A DNA stretch of 64,000 nt from Saccharomyces mikatae IFO 1815 (GCF_947241705.1 NC_079261.1:310001-374000), one strand, 5' to 3'; counted from the first letter of the stretch, positions 42,101-50,577 are shown. The notes: a model not told the origin generated them from the sequence alone. Translations and numbers: made by a program.

Positions 42101-43402
42101 TTGTTCTCCGAAGGGTAAAAAGGACATGAATCTCACTTTCACAGGTTGACTAGAGATTGCCTGTAGTGGCAGTTGACCTGTGGCTTTGTTTTCTAAACAA
42201 TTGCGTACATTGGTAGCAGATGTCACTGCGTATTCCCAAAATTTAATACGTAATTTACTATGTTTTAACAATGTTGTTGCATCAGTAACGATAGTTCTGA
42301 TGTATCTCTCTGCTCTTCCATTGGCAGCATGATCTTGTGTAGCAGAAAAAATATGATGAATTCCTTTTGAAACAAAATATTTTGCTATCTGATCATTTGT
42401 AAATTCAGTTCCTTGATCTGAATTGATTTCTCTGACCTTTCTGTCAAATTGAGTTTCCACATACTGAATATTTTTCTTGATCTGAGCCAAAATAGTTTCA
42501 GCATTTTTGTTAAAATGTGTGGAGGTGATACAATATCTTGTATTGTTATCAACCATAATAAGCATGTATCTTTTCGTATCCGAGTTCGAATTTGATACTG
42601 GACCAAAGATATCCATGCACCACGATGAACCTGGTTCATGATCGATACTGTGTTCGTTCATAGATCCTTTATAATGGTTCCTTCTCGTGGCTTTTGAAAC
42701 TTTACAAGTTTCACACCAAAATTCATTTGGTTCTTTTATTAAGTCAAGATTTTCTTCATAATGACTATGTTTAATTGAGTTTTCAATTTGTTGAACTCCT
42801 GTATGTCCCATTCTTTTATGAGCATCTTTTAAGTTTATAATTTTGGGCTTCAGTCTAATTTTGTTAGAAGAAGTTGGTTGTATTGCATTGATTTTGGAAT
42901 CATATGCTGAGTGATCAATTAAGTCATCCATTTTTACGTGAATAATTCCATTTTTAACATGAGTTTTTATGTTCATATCCTTGTTTTCCAAGGTAGAATA
43001 GTTCTTGCTTAACACCAGATCGGTTTCTCTAGCTAACTCATAACCACTTATAATAGTAGTTTCTTCTTCAGGAACATAATGAGTTAATAAGTAATCATCA
43101 TTTGTGTTACATTTAATTTTAATGTATCCTGATCCTTTAACGGAAACTGCATTGTTTTTCCCAATACCAAAGAACTTTACCTTTTCTTTGTTGTCTTCAT
43201 AATCAAACAATATATTTTTATTGTTCGTGATATTGACACCTGAACCAGTATCAATAATGACTAGATTTTTGTTTGAACCCTTTTTGTTCTTCTTCTTCTG
43301 TTTTTTCAAAAGTTCTGACTGGTTTCGTGCCTGTTTTAATATATTCTTTTTGGGTTGAACCTTGTGAATAATAACCTTTTGAGTAGCTGGGCGTTGAATG
43401 CC
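39116..43402 (-). CDS. Pol (PR-IN-RT-RH) of Ty4/Tsu4 copy 2
   Basis: The encoded protein is the same as pol of copy 1: protease, integrase, long acidic linker, reverse transcriptase with YVDD, and RNase H. It is reached by the family's +1 frameshift at the CTT-AGG-C heptamer (43400-43406 on the minus strand). The frame looks intact. Confidence 0.93.
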   Translation of the reverse strand, partial: GIQRPATQKVIIHKVQPKKNILKQARNQSELLKKQKKKNKKGSNKNLVIIDTGSGVNITNNKNILFDYEDNKEKVKFFGIGKNNAVSVKGSGYIKIKCNTNDDYLLTHYVPEEETTIISGYELARETDLVLSKNYSTLENKDMNIKTHVKNGIIHVKMDDLIDHSAYDSKINAIQPTSSNKIRLKPKIINLKDAHKRMGHTGVQQIENSIKHSHYEENLDLIKEPNEFWCETCKVSKATRRNHYKGSMNEHSIDHEPGSSWCMDIFGPVSNSNSDTKRYMLIMVDNNTRYCITSTHFNKNAETILAQIKKNIQYVETQFDRKVREINSDQGTEFTNDQIAKYFVSKGIHHIFSATQDHAANGRAERYIRTIVTDATTLLKHSKLRIKFWEYAVTSATNVRNCLENKATGQLPLQAISSQPVKVRFMSFLPFGEQGIIWNHNHNKLKPSGLRAIILCKDPNSHGYKFFVPSIKKILTSDNYTIPDYAVDPILRNTQNIYPDDQSRSDSINEAENSDAVSRLYDALENYEDDHKQVTLLTDLFTTEELAQIELNAKYPSPSDNLEGNLDYVFANIEEEEEDKYNHVKNMDIDSDLHSKEKITTESDRNEINKSSNTDEDILDENVYRVPTALQENLVGSQNSININNDDNIASRTHRKISGKEINYKESSEDESDYISHDPTNESVTVASNKDNVTDDNILQSQQELFENIVDPEVLLEQDLDSKTSSYDTSQYVDVQTESNVTSLKDNDVQNDDYSTHEESHHLPLVINVMDNTDQTYVESNKVENKNNSDTSISSEGNNEELVQVMENSEAEKSNATLKSSIITDETIESEKPAINKAGFLNKTFNSLNKKRKRPVENRTSFHDMVERDNKRQRKNIIKLLPDNTETSSAPRIKTIYYNEAISGNADLKEKHAYKEAYRKELQNLKDMKVFDINVKYNRSDVPSNLIIPTNTIFSKKRNGIYKARIVCRGDIQTPDTYNVIGTESLNHNHIKIFLMIANNRNMFMKTLDINHAFLYAKLEEDIYIPHPHDRRCVVKLDKALYGLKQSPKEWNDHLRRYLNSVGLKDNTYTPGLYQSKDKKLMIAVYVDDCVIAASDEQRLDDFINNLKKTFELKITGTLIDGILDTDILGMDLIYNKKLGTVDLTLISFIEKMGEKYKKELDKVRKRSIPHISIYKIDPKNGELKMTEKEYKDGVLKLQQLLGELNYVRYKCRYDVEFAVKKVARLVNFPHKQVFYMIYKIIQYLVQHTNIGIHYDRDLNKDKKITTITDASVGTEYDAQSRIGVIIWYGKNIFNVYSNKSSNKCVSSTEAELHAIYEGYADSETLKATLTELGEGGDKELTMLTDSKPAIEGLNRSYLQPKQKFTWIKTEIIKEKIKEKIIKLIKIKGKDNIADLLTKPVSISDFDRFIKVLNNQITPQDILASTDY

Positions 43403-44498
43403 TAAGTTCTCTGTTTAATTTCTTTCTACAGTTAACTGAGCTGTGGAATTCCGATTTACAGTACTTACAATTTCTTTCTGAATAGTAAGAGTCATTTGAA
43501 CTCAAGTCCATTACTGTTTCAATTACAATATTGATTAAAATTTCTTCAATTCTCTCATTTTTACCAATTGAGTATATATGTAAACGTTGTTTAACCGGAT
43601 TTTTCAAAGATTCATGTAAGGTTCCAAGGATTGCCTCTTCTAAAATGTATGTAAGATTTGAACAATTTTGACAACATTTTGAAAGGATCCATTTTTCCAT
43701 TAATACTAACTTTTGAAGTTCATTCATTAACAAATCAGTATTCTTACAAGTTGTATCCACCAACACTTTTTTCCAAGCCTTTTGTCTTATTTCTCTACCA
43801 TAAAGGCTTATGTATTTTTTCTTCAAGTCACGGATGATTCTAAAGATATCACTTGTGTTAATGTTCATTATATCAGGACTTTCATTTAAACCTTCTTTGA
43901 TAACCTTACATAAGATTTCATTTTCACGAGAATCGATGTTTTTAATTTGTTGATCAAAAATGTCATCAAATTCGTACTTCTCAATGAATTGTTGAAAGCT
44001 GTTCAAGAAAACAGGAATATTTTCGATTTTAGTCATCTTATGCTTAAATACCCAATCCTTAGGGTAAAATCTCCTATTTCTTGAGGTCAGAGTATCGAAT
44101 AAATAATATGTCCCAGTTGAATCATTTCTTTCATGTAACCTTTTAACATCTTTATCGAAATCAATCGATTCTAACTTTCTTTTTAATCCAAGAATTACAT
44201 TACTAGTTTTTTCAATTTTTTCATCGATTTCCATTAACTGATCGAGATTTGAAATATCGTCATCCTGTTTAACCTCATTTGTAATCTTATTCTTTTTAAC
44301 GGTTAATTTGTTTAAAAATATTTCATACGTTTCTAAATCAATTAAGGCTTGCTTCCTCTGTTTGTCATCAATAGAAGTATCGATAATAAAATTTTTAATT
44401 TTTTTAGTAGTATCTTGAATATTGACTCTTGATTGAACCTGCGTAGAAATGTTGTCGTCAGTAACATTTCTTGTTTCATCCCTCACTGGGGTCGCCAT
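43251..44498 (-). CDS. Gag of Ty4/Tsu4 copy 2
   Basis: The 415-residue Gag is the same as in copy 1, with the CCHC knuckle near the C-terminus. The ATG at 44496-44498 overlaps the inner LTR base and the tRNA-Asn primer-binding site (44480-44497). Confidence 0.92.
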   Translation of the reverse strand: MATPVRDETRNVTDDNISTQVQSRVNIQDTTKKIKNFIIDTSIDDKQRKQALIDLETYEIFLNKLTVKKNKITNEVKQDDDISNLDQLMEIDEKIEKTSNVILGLKRKLESIDFDKDVKRLHERNDSTGTYYLFDTLTSRNRRFYPKDWVFKHKMTKIENIPVFLNSFQQFIEKYEFDDIFDQQIKNIDSRENEILCKVIKEGLNESPDIMNINTSDIFRIIRDLKKKYISLYGREIRQKAWKKVLVDTTCKNTDLLMNELQKLVLMEKWILSKCCQNCSNLTYILEEAILGTLHESLKNPVKQRLHIYSIGKNERIEEILINIVIETVMDLSSNDSYYSERNCKYCKSEFHSSVNCRKKLNRELRHSTPSYSKGYYSQGSTQKEYIKTGTKPVRTFEKTEEEEQKGFKQKSSHY

Positions 44499-44826
44499 GT
44501 TGATAATTAGTAGTTTAGTAAGTTGTAATAATTAAGAATAGTCGTTCCTTCTTAATCTATATAAGAGAGGTATATAAAACACACGCTGATTAGTTATATT
44601 AAACCAAAAGGTTCAGACATAAATCAGAGTGTTAATGATAAGAATTTGATGATAACTCATCTTCTTATATAATAAGTTCTGATCAATTAATAGATCTTTA
44701 TCTCATTACTGCAGTAAATTCTATTATTAGAATTTTTCTACTTCAATTTATACGAAGACGTATAGTTGCAATAACTTAATCCAATTTATACGAATAGGTG
44801 TATAGTAGTAATCACTTATTCCAACA
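44498..44826 (-). repeat. 5' LTR of Ty4/Tsu4 copy 2
   Basis: The 329-bp LTR is apparently identical to the other three full LTRs in the window. It is followed on the + strand by the target duplication ACTAC and then the rest of the older LTR fragment. Confidence 0.95.
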
Positions 44827-44866
44827 ACTACTATACACCTATTCGTATAAATTGGATTAAGTTATT
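44827..44866 (+). repeat. Continuation of the Ty4/Tsu4-type LTR fragment
   Basis: It holds the duplicated ACTAC and then TATACACCTATTCGTATAAA onwards, matching LTR bases ~23-57 and joining in register with 38691-38712. The fragment stops where the opposite-strand LTR at 44867 begins. It is almost identical to the active LTR, so it is young. Confidence 0.8.
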
Positions 44867-45409
44867 TGTTGATAATTAGTAGTTTAGTAAGTTGTAATAA
44901 TTAAGAATAGTCGTTCCTTCTTAATCTATATAAGAGAGGTATATAAAACACACGCTGATTGGGTGTATTAAACCAAAAGGTTCAGACATAAATCAGAGTG
45001 TTGATGATAAGAATTTAGTGTTAACTCATCTTCTTATTGTTGTAATATAAATCAACTATCATCTACTAACTAGTAGTCATATTACTAGTATATTATCATA
45101 TACGGTGTTAGAAGATGACGCAAATGATGAGATATAGTCATCTAAACTAGTGGAAGCTGAAACGCAAGGATTGATAATGTAATAGGATCAATGAATAAGA
45201 ACATATAAAACGATGATAATAATGTTTATAGAATTGTGTAGAATTGCAGATTCCCTTTTATGGATTCCTAAATCCCTGAGGAGAACTTCTAGTATATCTA
45301 CATACTTAATATTATTGCCTTATAAAAAATGGAATCCCAAAAATTACATCAAACTCCACTATTATCTCATATACGAACAAATGTATATTCGTAGTCACTT
45401 ATTCTAACA
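44867..45409 (-). repeat. Ty4/Tsu4-type LTR remnant interrupted by a delta LTR
   Basis: TGTTGATAATTAGTAGTTTA starts the remnant and ATTCTAACA ends it, matching both ends of a Ty4/Tsu4-type LTR on the minus strand. A delta LTR (45038-45369) sits between. The flanking LTR parts add up to less than a full LTR and are a few percent or more diverged, so this copy is older than the two full elements. Confidence 0.75.
45038..45369 (+). repeat. Delta LTR (Ty1/Ty2 type), nested in a Ty4-type LTR
   Basis: About 332 bp, beginning TGTTGTAATATAAATCAACT and ending in the ...TCTCA typical of delta. Internal landmarks such as ATCATATACGGTGTTAGAAG and AGTGGAAGCTGAAACGCAAG are diagnostic of Ty1/Ty2 LTRs. No obvious 5-bp target duplication remains. 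No Ty1 or Ty2 coding sequence adjoins it, so it is a solo LTR. Confidence 0.88.
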
Positions 45410-46780
45410 TGTATAATAGTAGGTTCTTATTCGAACAGAACCATGTTCTACCCTTTATATAACTTTTAGTCGTTTTATACATTTTAGGACACATTAATAG
45501 TCGCTTTCGTGTGTTGTGTCGACTAAATACGCACAGTAGCTATTTTTGTTTTACCCGACATCAATAAAAGATCAGACATCTATTATCTTAAAAAAAAGAG
45601 TGGCAAGAGCAAGGGGATGGTGATAAAACTAAACAATATCGACTAGTAAAGGAGAGTGACAATGTTCAGCTCCTGATCATGGATACTTAGTACGGGCCAA
45701 CATTGAAAATTGGCACCGTTGTATCGCTTTTTATCGATACTTGATGTTACTGTACTTGTGAAAATATTATGACTAGGTACGATAATGGTCCATTACTAGA
45801 CCATCAAATCTCATTTTTCATAACAGACAAGGTTACTATTACGAATCTGAATATTTTATAATCTGATCTTATTCGCAACCTGCTCTGTATTTCAAAAAAT
45901 GCTTACCTACATAAATTATTTGCAGTTGAGATTATCTCTGATCATATATATTAACACTCCTGGCTCCTCTCTTGGTCGCGTCCAAGCATCTCTTCTAAGA
46001 GGACATGCATACCCAGAGTAATTCTTGAAGCAGGCACACAGAGCGAGCGCGTTCGAATGGTTTTTTCTCGCTAAGGGCATCGTTTGGGCCGCTTCATTAA
46101 TTTTTCCACTAGAGGGATCCATACAAAAAACGGGCATGTTTTTTTGTTTACCATCGCCTAAAGAGGAAAACATCAACAATCAGATATGGGACACAAAATG
46201 TAGAAGCACCATAAAACTCACGTCAACGGTAACTTTATTTTTGTTGTGTTAATTAATCATTTTCAAATTTTATTTTTGCAGCATCTTTAAAAGAATATTA
46301 TGCAAGTAGGTGCGGAACATACATAGAATATTACTTCTGCTTGCGTTCCGCATACGGTCTACCCGATCTGTTTTGTTGTGATTTCCTCTTTCGTCTTCCT
46401 TTGCAGAAATAGATTTGTCCCTTCTTGTTGTGGATACAGCGTGTAGTTATATATATTAAGTAATTGATTATATTGCACTTTTTGTTCAGGGGAACGGCAC
46501 TTGAGTGATCTATTATTCCTGGCGATTTTGAGTTTGTATTGTTTTTTTATATTCGGGCAGAATTGGGCTGGTTACAATTTTAGTGTCCTCGGATTTTAAG
46601 CGACAGTTTTTACTTGTGGCTCTTGGTATATCTTCTTAAAAAAATACTAAGGTCGTTAGTGAGCACAACTATAAAGATCACAAAAGTGCAACTAAGAAAC
46701 AAGATCTGCCAGATAAGAAAAACGCCAAAATATTTTCTTCGGTTATATCAAACATCAAAGGAAGCTTCAATCTTCTCATC
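45410..46780. other. Long CLB1 upstream region
   Basis: Nearly 1.4 kb lies between the LTR island and CLB1. It contains the CLB1 promoter with a Mcm1/forkhead module (46144-46166) and TATA-like sequence around 46449-46460. I see no supported gene; an 87-codon minus-strand frame at 45916-46179 lacks protein-like features. Confidence 0.55.
46144..46166 (-). promoter_or_regulatory. Mcm1 + forkhead (SFF) module upstream of CLB1
   Basis: On the minus strand, CCTCTTTAGG (46157-46166) fits the Mcm1 consensus CCYWWWNNRG. It is followed after 5 bp by GTAAACAA (46144-46151), a Fkh2 site. This Mcm1-Fkh2-Ndd1 architecture drives the G2/M CLB2-cluster genes, of which CLB1 is a member. The module lies ~615 bp upstream of the CLB1 ATG. 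Confidence 0.72.
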
Positions 46781-48205
46781 ATGTCAAGATCTCTTTTGGT
46801 AGAGAATAATAGAACCATTAATGGTAGTGAGGATAATGGTATAAACGATACTCAATATATTGTACAAAAAAGAAATGTACCAAGAACCATTCTCGCTAAC
46901 GTCACTAATAATGCAAATATTTTGCAAGAGATCACGATGAATAAAAAAATTGGCATAAAGGGCTTTTCCAGGTTAAACTCTTTTTTTCCTTTGAAAGATG
47001 ATATTACGAGGCCCAATGATTTCAGCACCTCTTTTAATGATAGTGAAGAGGAGAAAAAACGAGAGATGTTTAACAATAAAGAAAATATTCCTGAGTATGG
47101 ATATTCGGAGCAGAGAAAGGAACAGCAGAAGCATTATTTAAAAGATGACTCCATTCACACAAGTTCGACTGCATTAAGTTGCAATGGGCTGGTATATTCT
47201 GAGAATAAGTCGTTTTCCAACCAACTTGAATGGCAGAAAAAGATTTTAAAAGAAGATTCGAAAAAAAAAAGACCAATATCAACTCTTGTTGAGCAAGATG
47301 AACAAAAAAAGTTTAAAATACATGAATTCACCACGGAAGAAGAGATTCTAGAGGAATATGAATGGGATGATTTGGATGAAGAAGATTGTGATGATCCTTT
47401 GATGGTGAGCGAGGAGGTCGATGATATTTTTGAATATCTGCATCACCTGGAAATAATCACACTACCGAATAAGGCGAATCTTTACAAGCATAAGAACATT
47501 AAACAGAACAGAGACATCTTAGTTAACTGGATAATCAAGATCCATAACAAGTTTGGTCTCCTGCCAGAGACTTTGTATTTGGCGATAAATATAATGGACA
47601 GATTTCTTTGTGAAGAGGTGGTTCAATTGAATAGATTGCAACTGGTTGGTACATCATGCTTGTTTATCGCATCTAAATATGAAGAGATTTACTCCCCTAG
47701 CATAAAACATTTCGCATACGAGACAGATGGCGCCTGTTCTGTAGAAGAAATTAAAGAAGGTGAAAGATTTATTCTGGAAAAACTTGACTTCCAAATTAGT
47801 TTTGCTAACCCGATGAACTTTCTGAGGAGAATATCAAAGGCGGATGACTATGATATTCAATCCAGAACACTAGCAAAATTCTTAATGGAAATATCTATAG
47901 TGGATTTTAAGTTCATTGGAATACTACCATCATTGTGCGCCTCAGCGGCAATGTTCCTCTCGAGAAAAATGTTGGGTAAAGGAAACTGGGATGGTAATTT
48001 GATCCACTATAGTGGTGGTTACACAAAGGAGAAACTATATCCCGTTTGTCAGCTACTGATGGATTATCTTGTTGGCTCGACCATTCATGATGAGTTCTTA
48101 AAAAAGTATCAATCAAGAAGATTCTTAAAGGCTTCTATAATTTCTATCGAATGGGCATTGAAGGTCAGGAAGAATGGTTATGATATTATGACTTTGCATG
48201 AGTGA
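46781..48205 (+). CDS. CLB1: B-type mitotic cyclin Clb1
   Basis: The 474-residue cyclin (471 in S. cerevisiae) activates Cdc28 for spindle assembly and mitosis. Degradation signals are visible: a destruction box RTILANVTN (residues 35-43) and a KEN box (100-102). An acidic stretch (EEYEWDDLDEEDCDDPLM) precedes two cyclin folds (about 215-345 and 350-460), with the MRAIL-region equivalent DILVNWIIKIHNKFGLLPET. The N-terminal 200 residues differ considerably from S. cerevisiae, while the cyclin core is nearly unchanged. It is convergent with CLB6. This pair corresponds to the duplicated CLB2/CLB5 locus from the yeast whole-genome duplication. Confidence 0.96.
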   Translation: MSRSLLVENNRTINGSEDNGINDTQYIVQKRNVPRTILANVTNNANILQEITMNKKIGIKGFSRLNSFFPLKDDITRPNDFSTSFNDSEEEKKREMFNNKENIPEYGYSEQRKEQQKHYLKDDSIHTSSTALSCNGLVYSENKSFSNQLEWQKKILKEDSKKKRPISTLVEQDEQKKFKIHEFTTEEEILEEYEWDDLDEEDCDDPLMVSEEVDDIFEYLHHLEIITLPNKANLYKHKNIKQNRDILVNWIIKIHNKFGLLPETLYLAINIMDRFLCEEVVQLNRLQLVGTSCLFIASKYEEIYSPSIKHFAYETDGACSVEEIKEGERFILEKLDFQISFANPMNFLRRISKADDYDIQSRTLAKFLMEISIVDFKFIGILPSLCASAAMFLSRKMLGKGNWDGNLIHYSGGYTKEKLYPVCQLLMDYLVGSTIHDEFLKKYQSRRFLKASIISIEWALKVRKNGYDIMTLHE

Positions 48206-48511
48206 AGGTCCAAAAACCTTCACAGAAACCAAATTTTCTTTTCCTCTTTTTCATCTATTTTATAGAAAACCTAGGCATTCATCATTCACATAACGGTTAT
48301 CTCATATATATATATATATATTATCACACGGTGTCAGTTTTGTAAGCTGTAATAATTAATTCATTGTTTCTTTTTTCTTTGGTGGAAAATTGACCGTAAA
48401 ATGCTGTATGGCGCATTTTCCTATTTTTTTTTAGTACATAAAAGAAATAAAGAAGTGTGTCTATCGATGATATGTAGAATGCAGGAGGGGGTTAGAAGAC
48501 AGAAAATGTGA
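48206..48511. other. Convergent CLB1-CLB6 3' intergenic region with AT microsatellite
   Basis: The 306 bp hold the 3' ends of both cyclin genes and an (AT)9 microsatellite at 48304-48321. No gene is seen. Confidence 0.6.
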
Positions 48512-49663
48512 CTAATGTTTTGATGTTTTTTGTTTGCACCAGTCATAAACTTTGAAGTAAACCATGCCGTGTTTTGGCTTCTTGAATTTGAGCCTCAAAG
48601 AATCTAGATTCGTTTCAGGTACGGCAATATCGCCAATTAATTCATTGATGAAATCTTTAAATGCTGGATCTGATTCAATATCGATACCACCACTGTAATG
48701 AACAAAAGTTTCATCCCATTTGAAGCTGTCATTTTTGATTTTTCTGGCGATATACATTGACATAGCGGCTAAATATGATGGTTTCAAGTGAATGAACTTA
48801 TTACAGCATAAAGAATACTCCATGATGAATTTGGCAGTGTTCCTTGTTTCAATGCAGTAATCGTCAGCTTTTGAAATTCTTCTAATAAAATTCATGGGAT
48901 TTGGTAAAGATACGTTGTAGCTCAGAGAGGTTAGAATGAAGAGTTCAGCCTTCCTAATTTCTTCGACAGTGGCAGCACCATCAGTCACATACGCAAAATT
49001 TGCTATTTTAGGTAGTTTAACTTCTTCAAACTTACAGGCAATGAACAAACAAGTAATGCATAATAGTTGTAGTTTGTTCAATTTGACAACATTTTGTGAT
49101 AAAAATCGATCTAATAAGTTTATCGCTAAAAATAATGTTTCAGGTAAGCAATGAAACTTCTCGTGAACCTCAATTAGCCAGTCGATTAATAAAGCTCTCA
49201 TGGAACTTTTCAAATGATAGGGAGATTCTGTATCCAATAGGTAGTTATGCGTCGGTAGTGTTTGAGTTTCCCTCTCGTAAAGATGAGAAAATATAGAATC
49301 TGTATATTCTGTTACCATGAATGGATCATTTATTTCTGATGTATCTAAATCTTTCCATTGACGAAGTTTTGGTTTTTTTATGGCTTTTGATTCCACTTGG
49401 TCATCTGAGTCGTTTGTAAGTTGTCTTTTCCTGGTTTTTTCTGAGTGAATGGAATCTCTTTTGATGTTACTTTGGGGGAGTTGTAAAGTATCGATCTTAT
49501 TACAGTTCACCTCAGATAAAATTTTCTTTTCATTCGTAGAATGAGGTGTCAGCTTAATTGCAATATCTTTAGAGATTGTTTGGGGAACATTTTCTTTGCC
49601 TATACAATTCTCATTATTATTTTGGTTTTTTTTTTCACTAATTGGACTGGGAATACAATTCAT
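48512..49663 (-). CDS. CLB6: B-type S-phase cyclin Clb6
   Basis: The 383-residue cyclin (380 in S. cerevisiae) partners Cdc28 to fire early replication origins. The cyclin box starts near residue 150 (SSMRALLIDWLIEVHEKFHC, with the MRAIL-type hydrophobic patch). The N-terminus carries a KEN tripeptide (residues 23-25) and Thr-Pro/Ser-Pro sites such as LTPHS. In S. cerevisiae Clb6 is removed early through SCF-Cdc4, unlike its sister Clb5. Three MCB boxes upstream fit MBF-driven G1/S transcription. It is convergent with CLB1. Confidence 0.96.
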   Translation of the reverse strand: MNCIPSPISEKKNQNNNENCIGKENVPQTISKDIAIKLTPHSTNEKKILSEVNCNKIDTLQLPQSNIKRDSIHSEKTRKRQLTNDSDDQVESKAIKKPKLRQWKDLDTSEINDPFMVTEYTDSIFSHLYERETQTLPTHNYLLDTESPYHLKSSMRALLIDWLIEVHEKFHCLPETLFLAINLLDRFLSQNVVKLNKLQLLCITCLFIACKFEEVKLPKIANFAYVTDGAATVEEIRKAELFILTSLSYNVSLPNPMNFIRRISKADDYCIETRNTAKFIMEYSLCCNKFIHLKPSYLAAMSMYIARKIKNDSFKWDETFVHYSGGIDIESDPAFKDFINELIGDIAVPETNLDSLRLKFKKPKHGMVYFKVYDWCKQKTSKH

Positions 49664-50276
49664 TTCAAATAACTAGAGGAAGAGAAGAATAAAACTGAAT
49701 AATAATTACCAACACTGTACGTATGTTGTTATTTGTATGTCTATGCTGGATTGATTAAAACTTTTTTTCTGACACAAATCAAAATTGCTACTTGTGTGAG
49801 ATGAAGTAGTTATATATATGTTTATAAGAACAAGGCTAATGTAATTAACCCTAAAAAAGAAAATTATTTAGTACTCCAAAATGGTAAATATACAAAAATA
49901 AGTTGCGAATTGCCAATTGCCAATTGTGGGCTTCAGAGAAGAAGCAGAAACAGTAATGCCTGATCCTGTCCCAGGCCCGCTTGTTTTACCGTAGAGGGAG
50001 GGCCCTTTTTTGTTTACCGTCGCAAAAAAACGCGAACAATACGCGTCCCGTCGTTAAATTTTGTGGTACGCGTAAATGATATTTAGTATTCTTTTTAGGA
50101 CGCGTTACTTGACTATACGGTAGTGAAAGGCTTTTTTTGTTTTTTTTTGCTGTGTAAGTTCATTTGAAAATATTTGTATTCTTACTCATGCACAATTAGA
50201 TAGCTTTCCAAAATGGCAATGAAGTCACATTTAATAGGTGACAAAAAATATATACACTTGTATTCGTCATCAAAAA
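49664..50276. promoter_or_regulatory. CLB6 upstream region, ending at tRNA-Cys terminator
   Basis: This 613-bp region holds the CLB6 promoter. It contains the MCB cluster (50041-50105), an adjacent CGCGAA element and a forkhead-like TTGTTTACC just left of the cluster. The T-run terminator of tRNA-Cys (A-run 50272-50276) closes it. No further gene is seen. Confidence 0.6.
50041..50105. promoter_or_regulatory. Three MCB (ACGCGT) boxes upstream of CLB6
   Basis: Perfect palindromic MluI cell-cycle boxes lie at 50041-50046, 50068-50073 and 50100-50105, 380-440 bp upstream of the CLB6 ATG. MCB is the binding site of MBF (Mbp1/Swi6), which drives G1/S genes including CLB6. Three perfect copies in 65 bp are very unlikely by chance in AT-rich DNA. 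Confidence 0.9.
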
Positions 50277-50348
50277 AGCTCGCACTCAGGATCGAACTAA
50301 GGACCAACAGATTTGCAATCTGCTGCGCTACCACTGCGCCATACGAGC
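50277..50348 (-). tRNA. tC(GCA)G: tRNA-Cys(GCA)
   Basis: The 72-nt minus-strand tRNA has acceptor GCTCGTA/TGCGAGC with discriminator T (U), A box TGGCGCAGTGG and B box AGTTCGATCCT. The anticodon loop TTGCAAA gives anticodon GCA. There is no intron. A T-run follows immediately (A-run 50272-50276 on the + strand). In the S. cerevisiae reference a Ty3 element lies beside this tRNA gene; none is present here. Confidence 0.96.
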
Positions 50349-50372
50349 TTAGTTTATTAATGTTACTGAGGA

Positions 50373-50438
50373 TTGAAACGGTATAGCACAAGTTAGTAGT
50401 GATGACTTTGTTGTAGATGAAACATTAGAAATTACTTA
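50373..50438. repeat. tRNA-upstream repeat, copy at tRNA-Cys
   Basis: TTGAAACGGTATAGCACAAG... to ATTACTT matches the block upstream of tRNA-Lys (38612-38677) at about 86% identity over ~65 bp. Its distance (~24 bp) and orientation to the tRNA 5' end are almost the same. Confidence 0.65.
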
Positions 50439-50544
50439 ATAGGGTAATTGCTAATGACACCTGAAACGAACTTAGACACTTTACTCAAAGCAATAATAAT
50501 AACCAACATATATAAATAGTAGTATTGTAGGAAACTAGAATACA

Positions 50545-50577
50545 AGTTGATAATTAGTTGTTTAGTAAGTTGTAATA
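50545..50577 (-). repeat. Ty4/Tsu4-type LTR end fragment
   Basis: AGTTGATAATTAGTTGTTTA followed by GTAAGTTGTAATA matches the end of a Ty4/Tsu4-type LTR on the minus strand. It directly abuts the delta remnant that follows. It is short and decayed. Confidence 0.6.

Larger units (their letters stand above)
38713..44826 (-). mobile_element. Full-length Ty4/Tsu4-type LTR retrotransposon, copy 2
   Basis: This second 6,114-bp element is, wherever I compared, an exact reverse complement of copy 1: same length, the same encoded gag and pol proteins, and apparently identical 329-bp LTRs. It looks whole. It is flanked by its own 5-bp duplication ACTAC (38708-38712 and 44827-44831). The 3' end lies 124 bp upstream of the tRNA-Lys 5' end, in the window where Ty1/Ty4-type elements integrate upstream of Pol III genes. 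With copy 1 it forms a large inverted repeat around a 742-bp spacer holding two tRNA genes. Confidence 0.93.

Noticed and set aside
45213-45407. 64-codon ORF near the right edge of the LTR island
   Set aside because: It lies within the nested delta and Ty4-type LTR remnants and is not a gene.
45916-46179. 87-codon minus-strand ORF upstream of CLB1
   Set aside because: It lies inside the CLB1 promoter region, overlaps the Mcm1/forkhead module, and has no recognisable domain or codon signal. It is probably chance.
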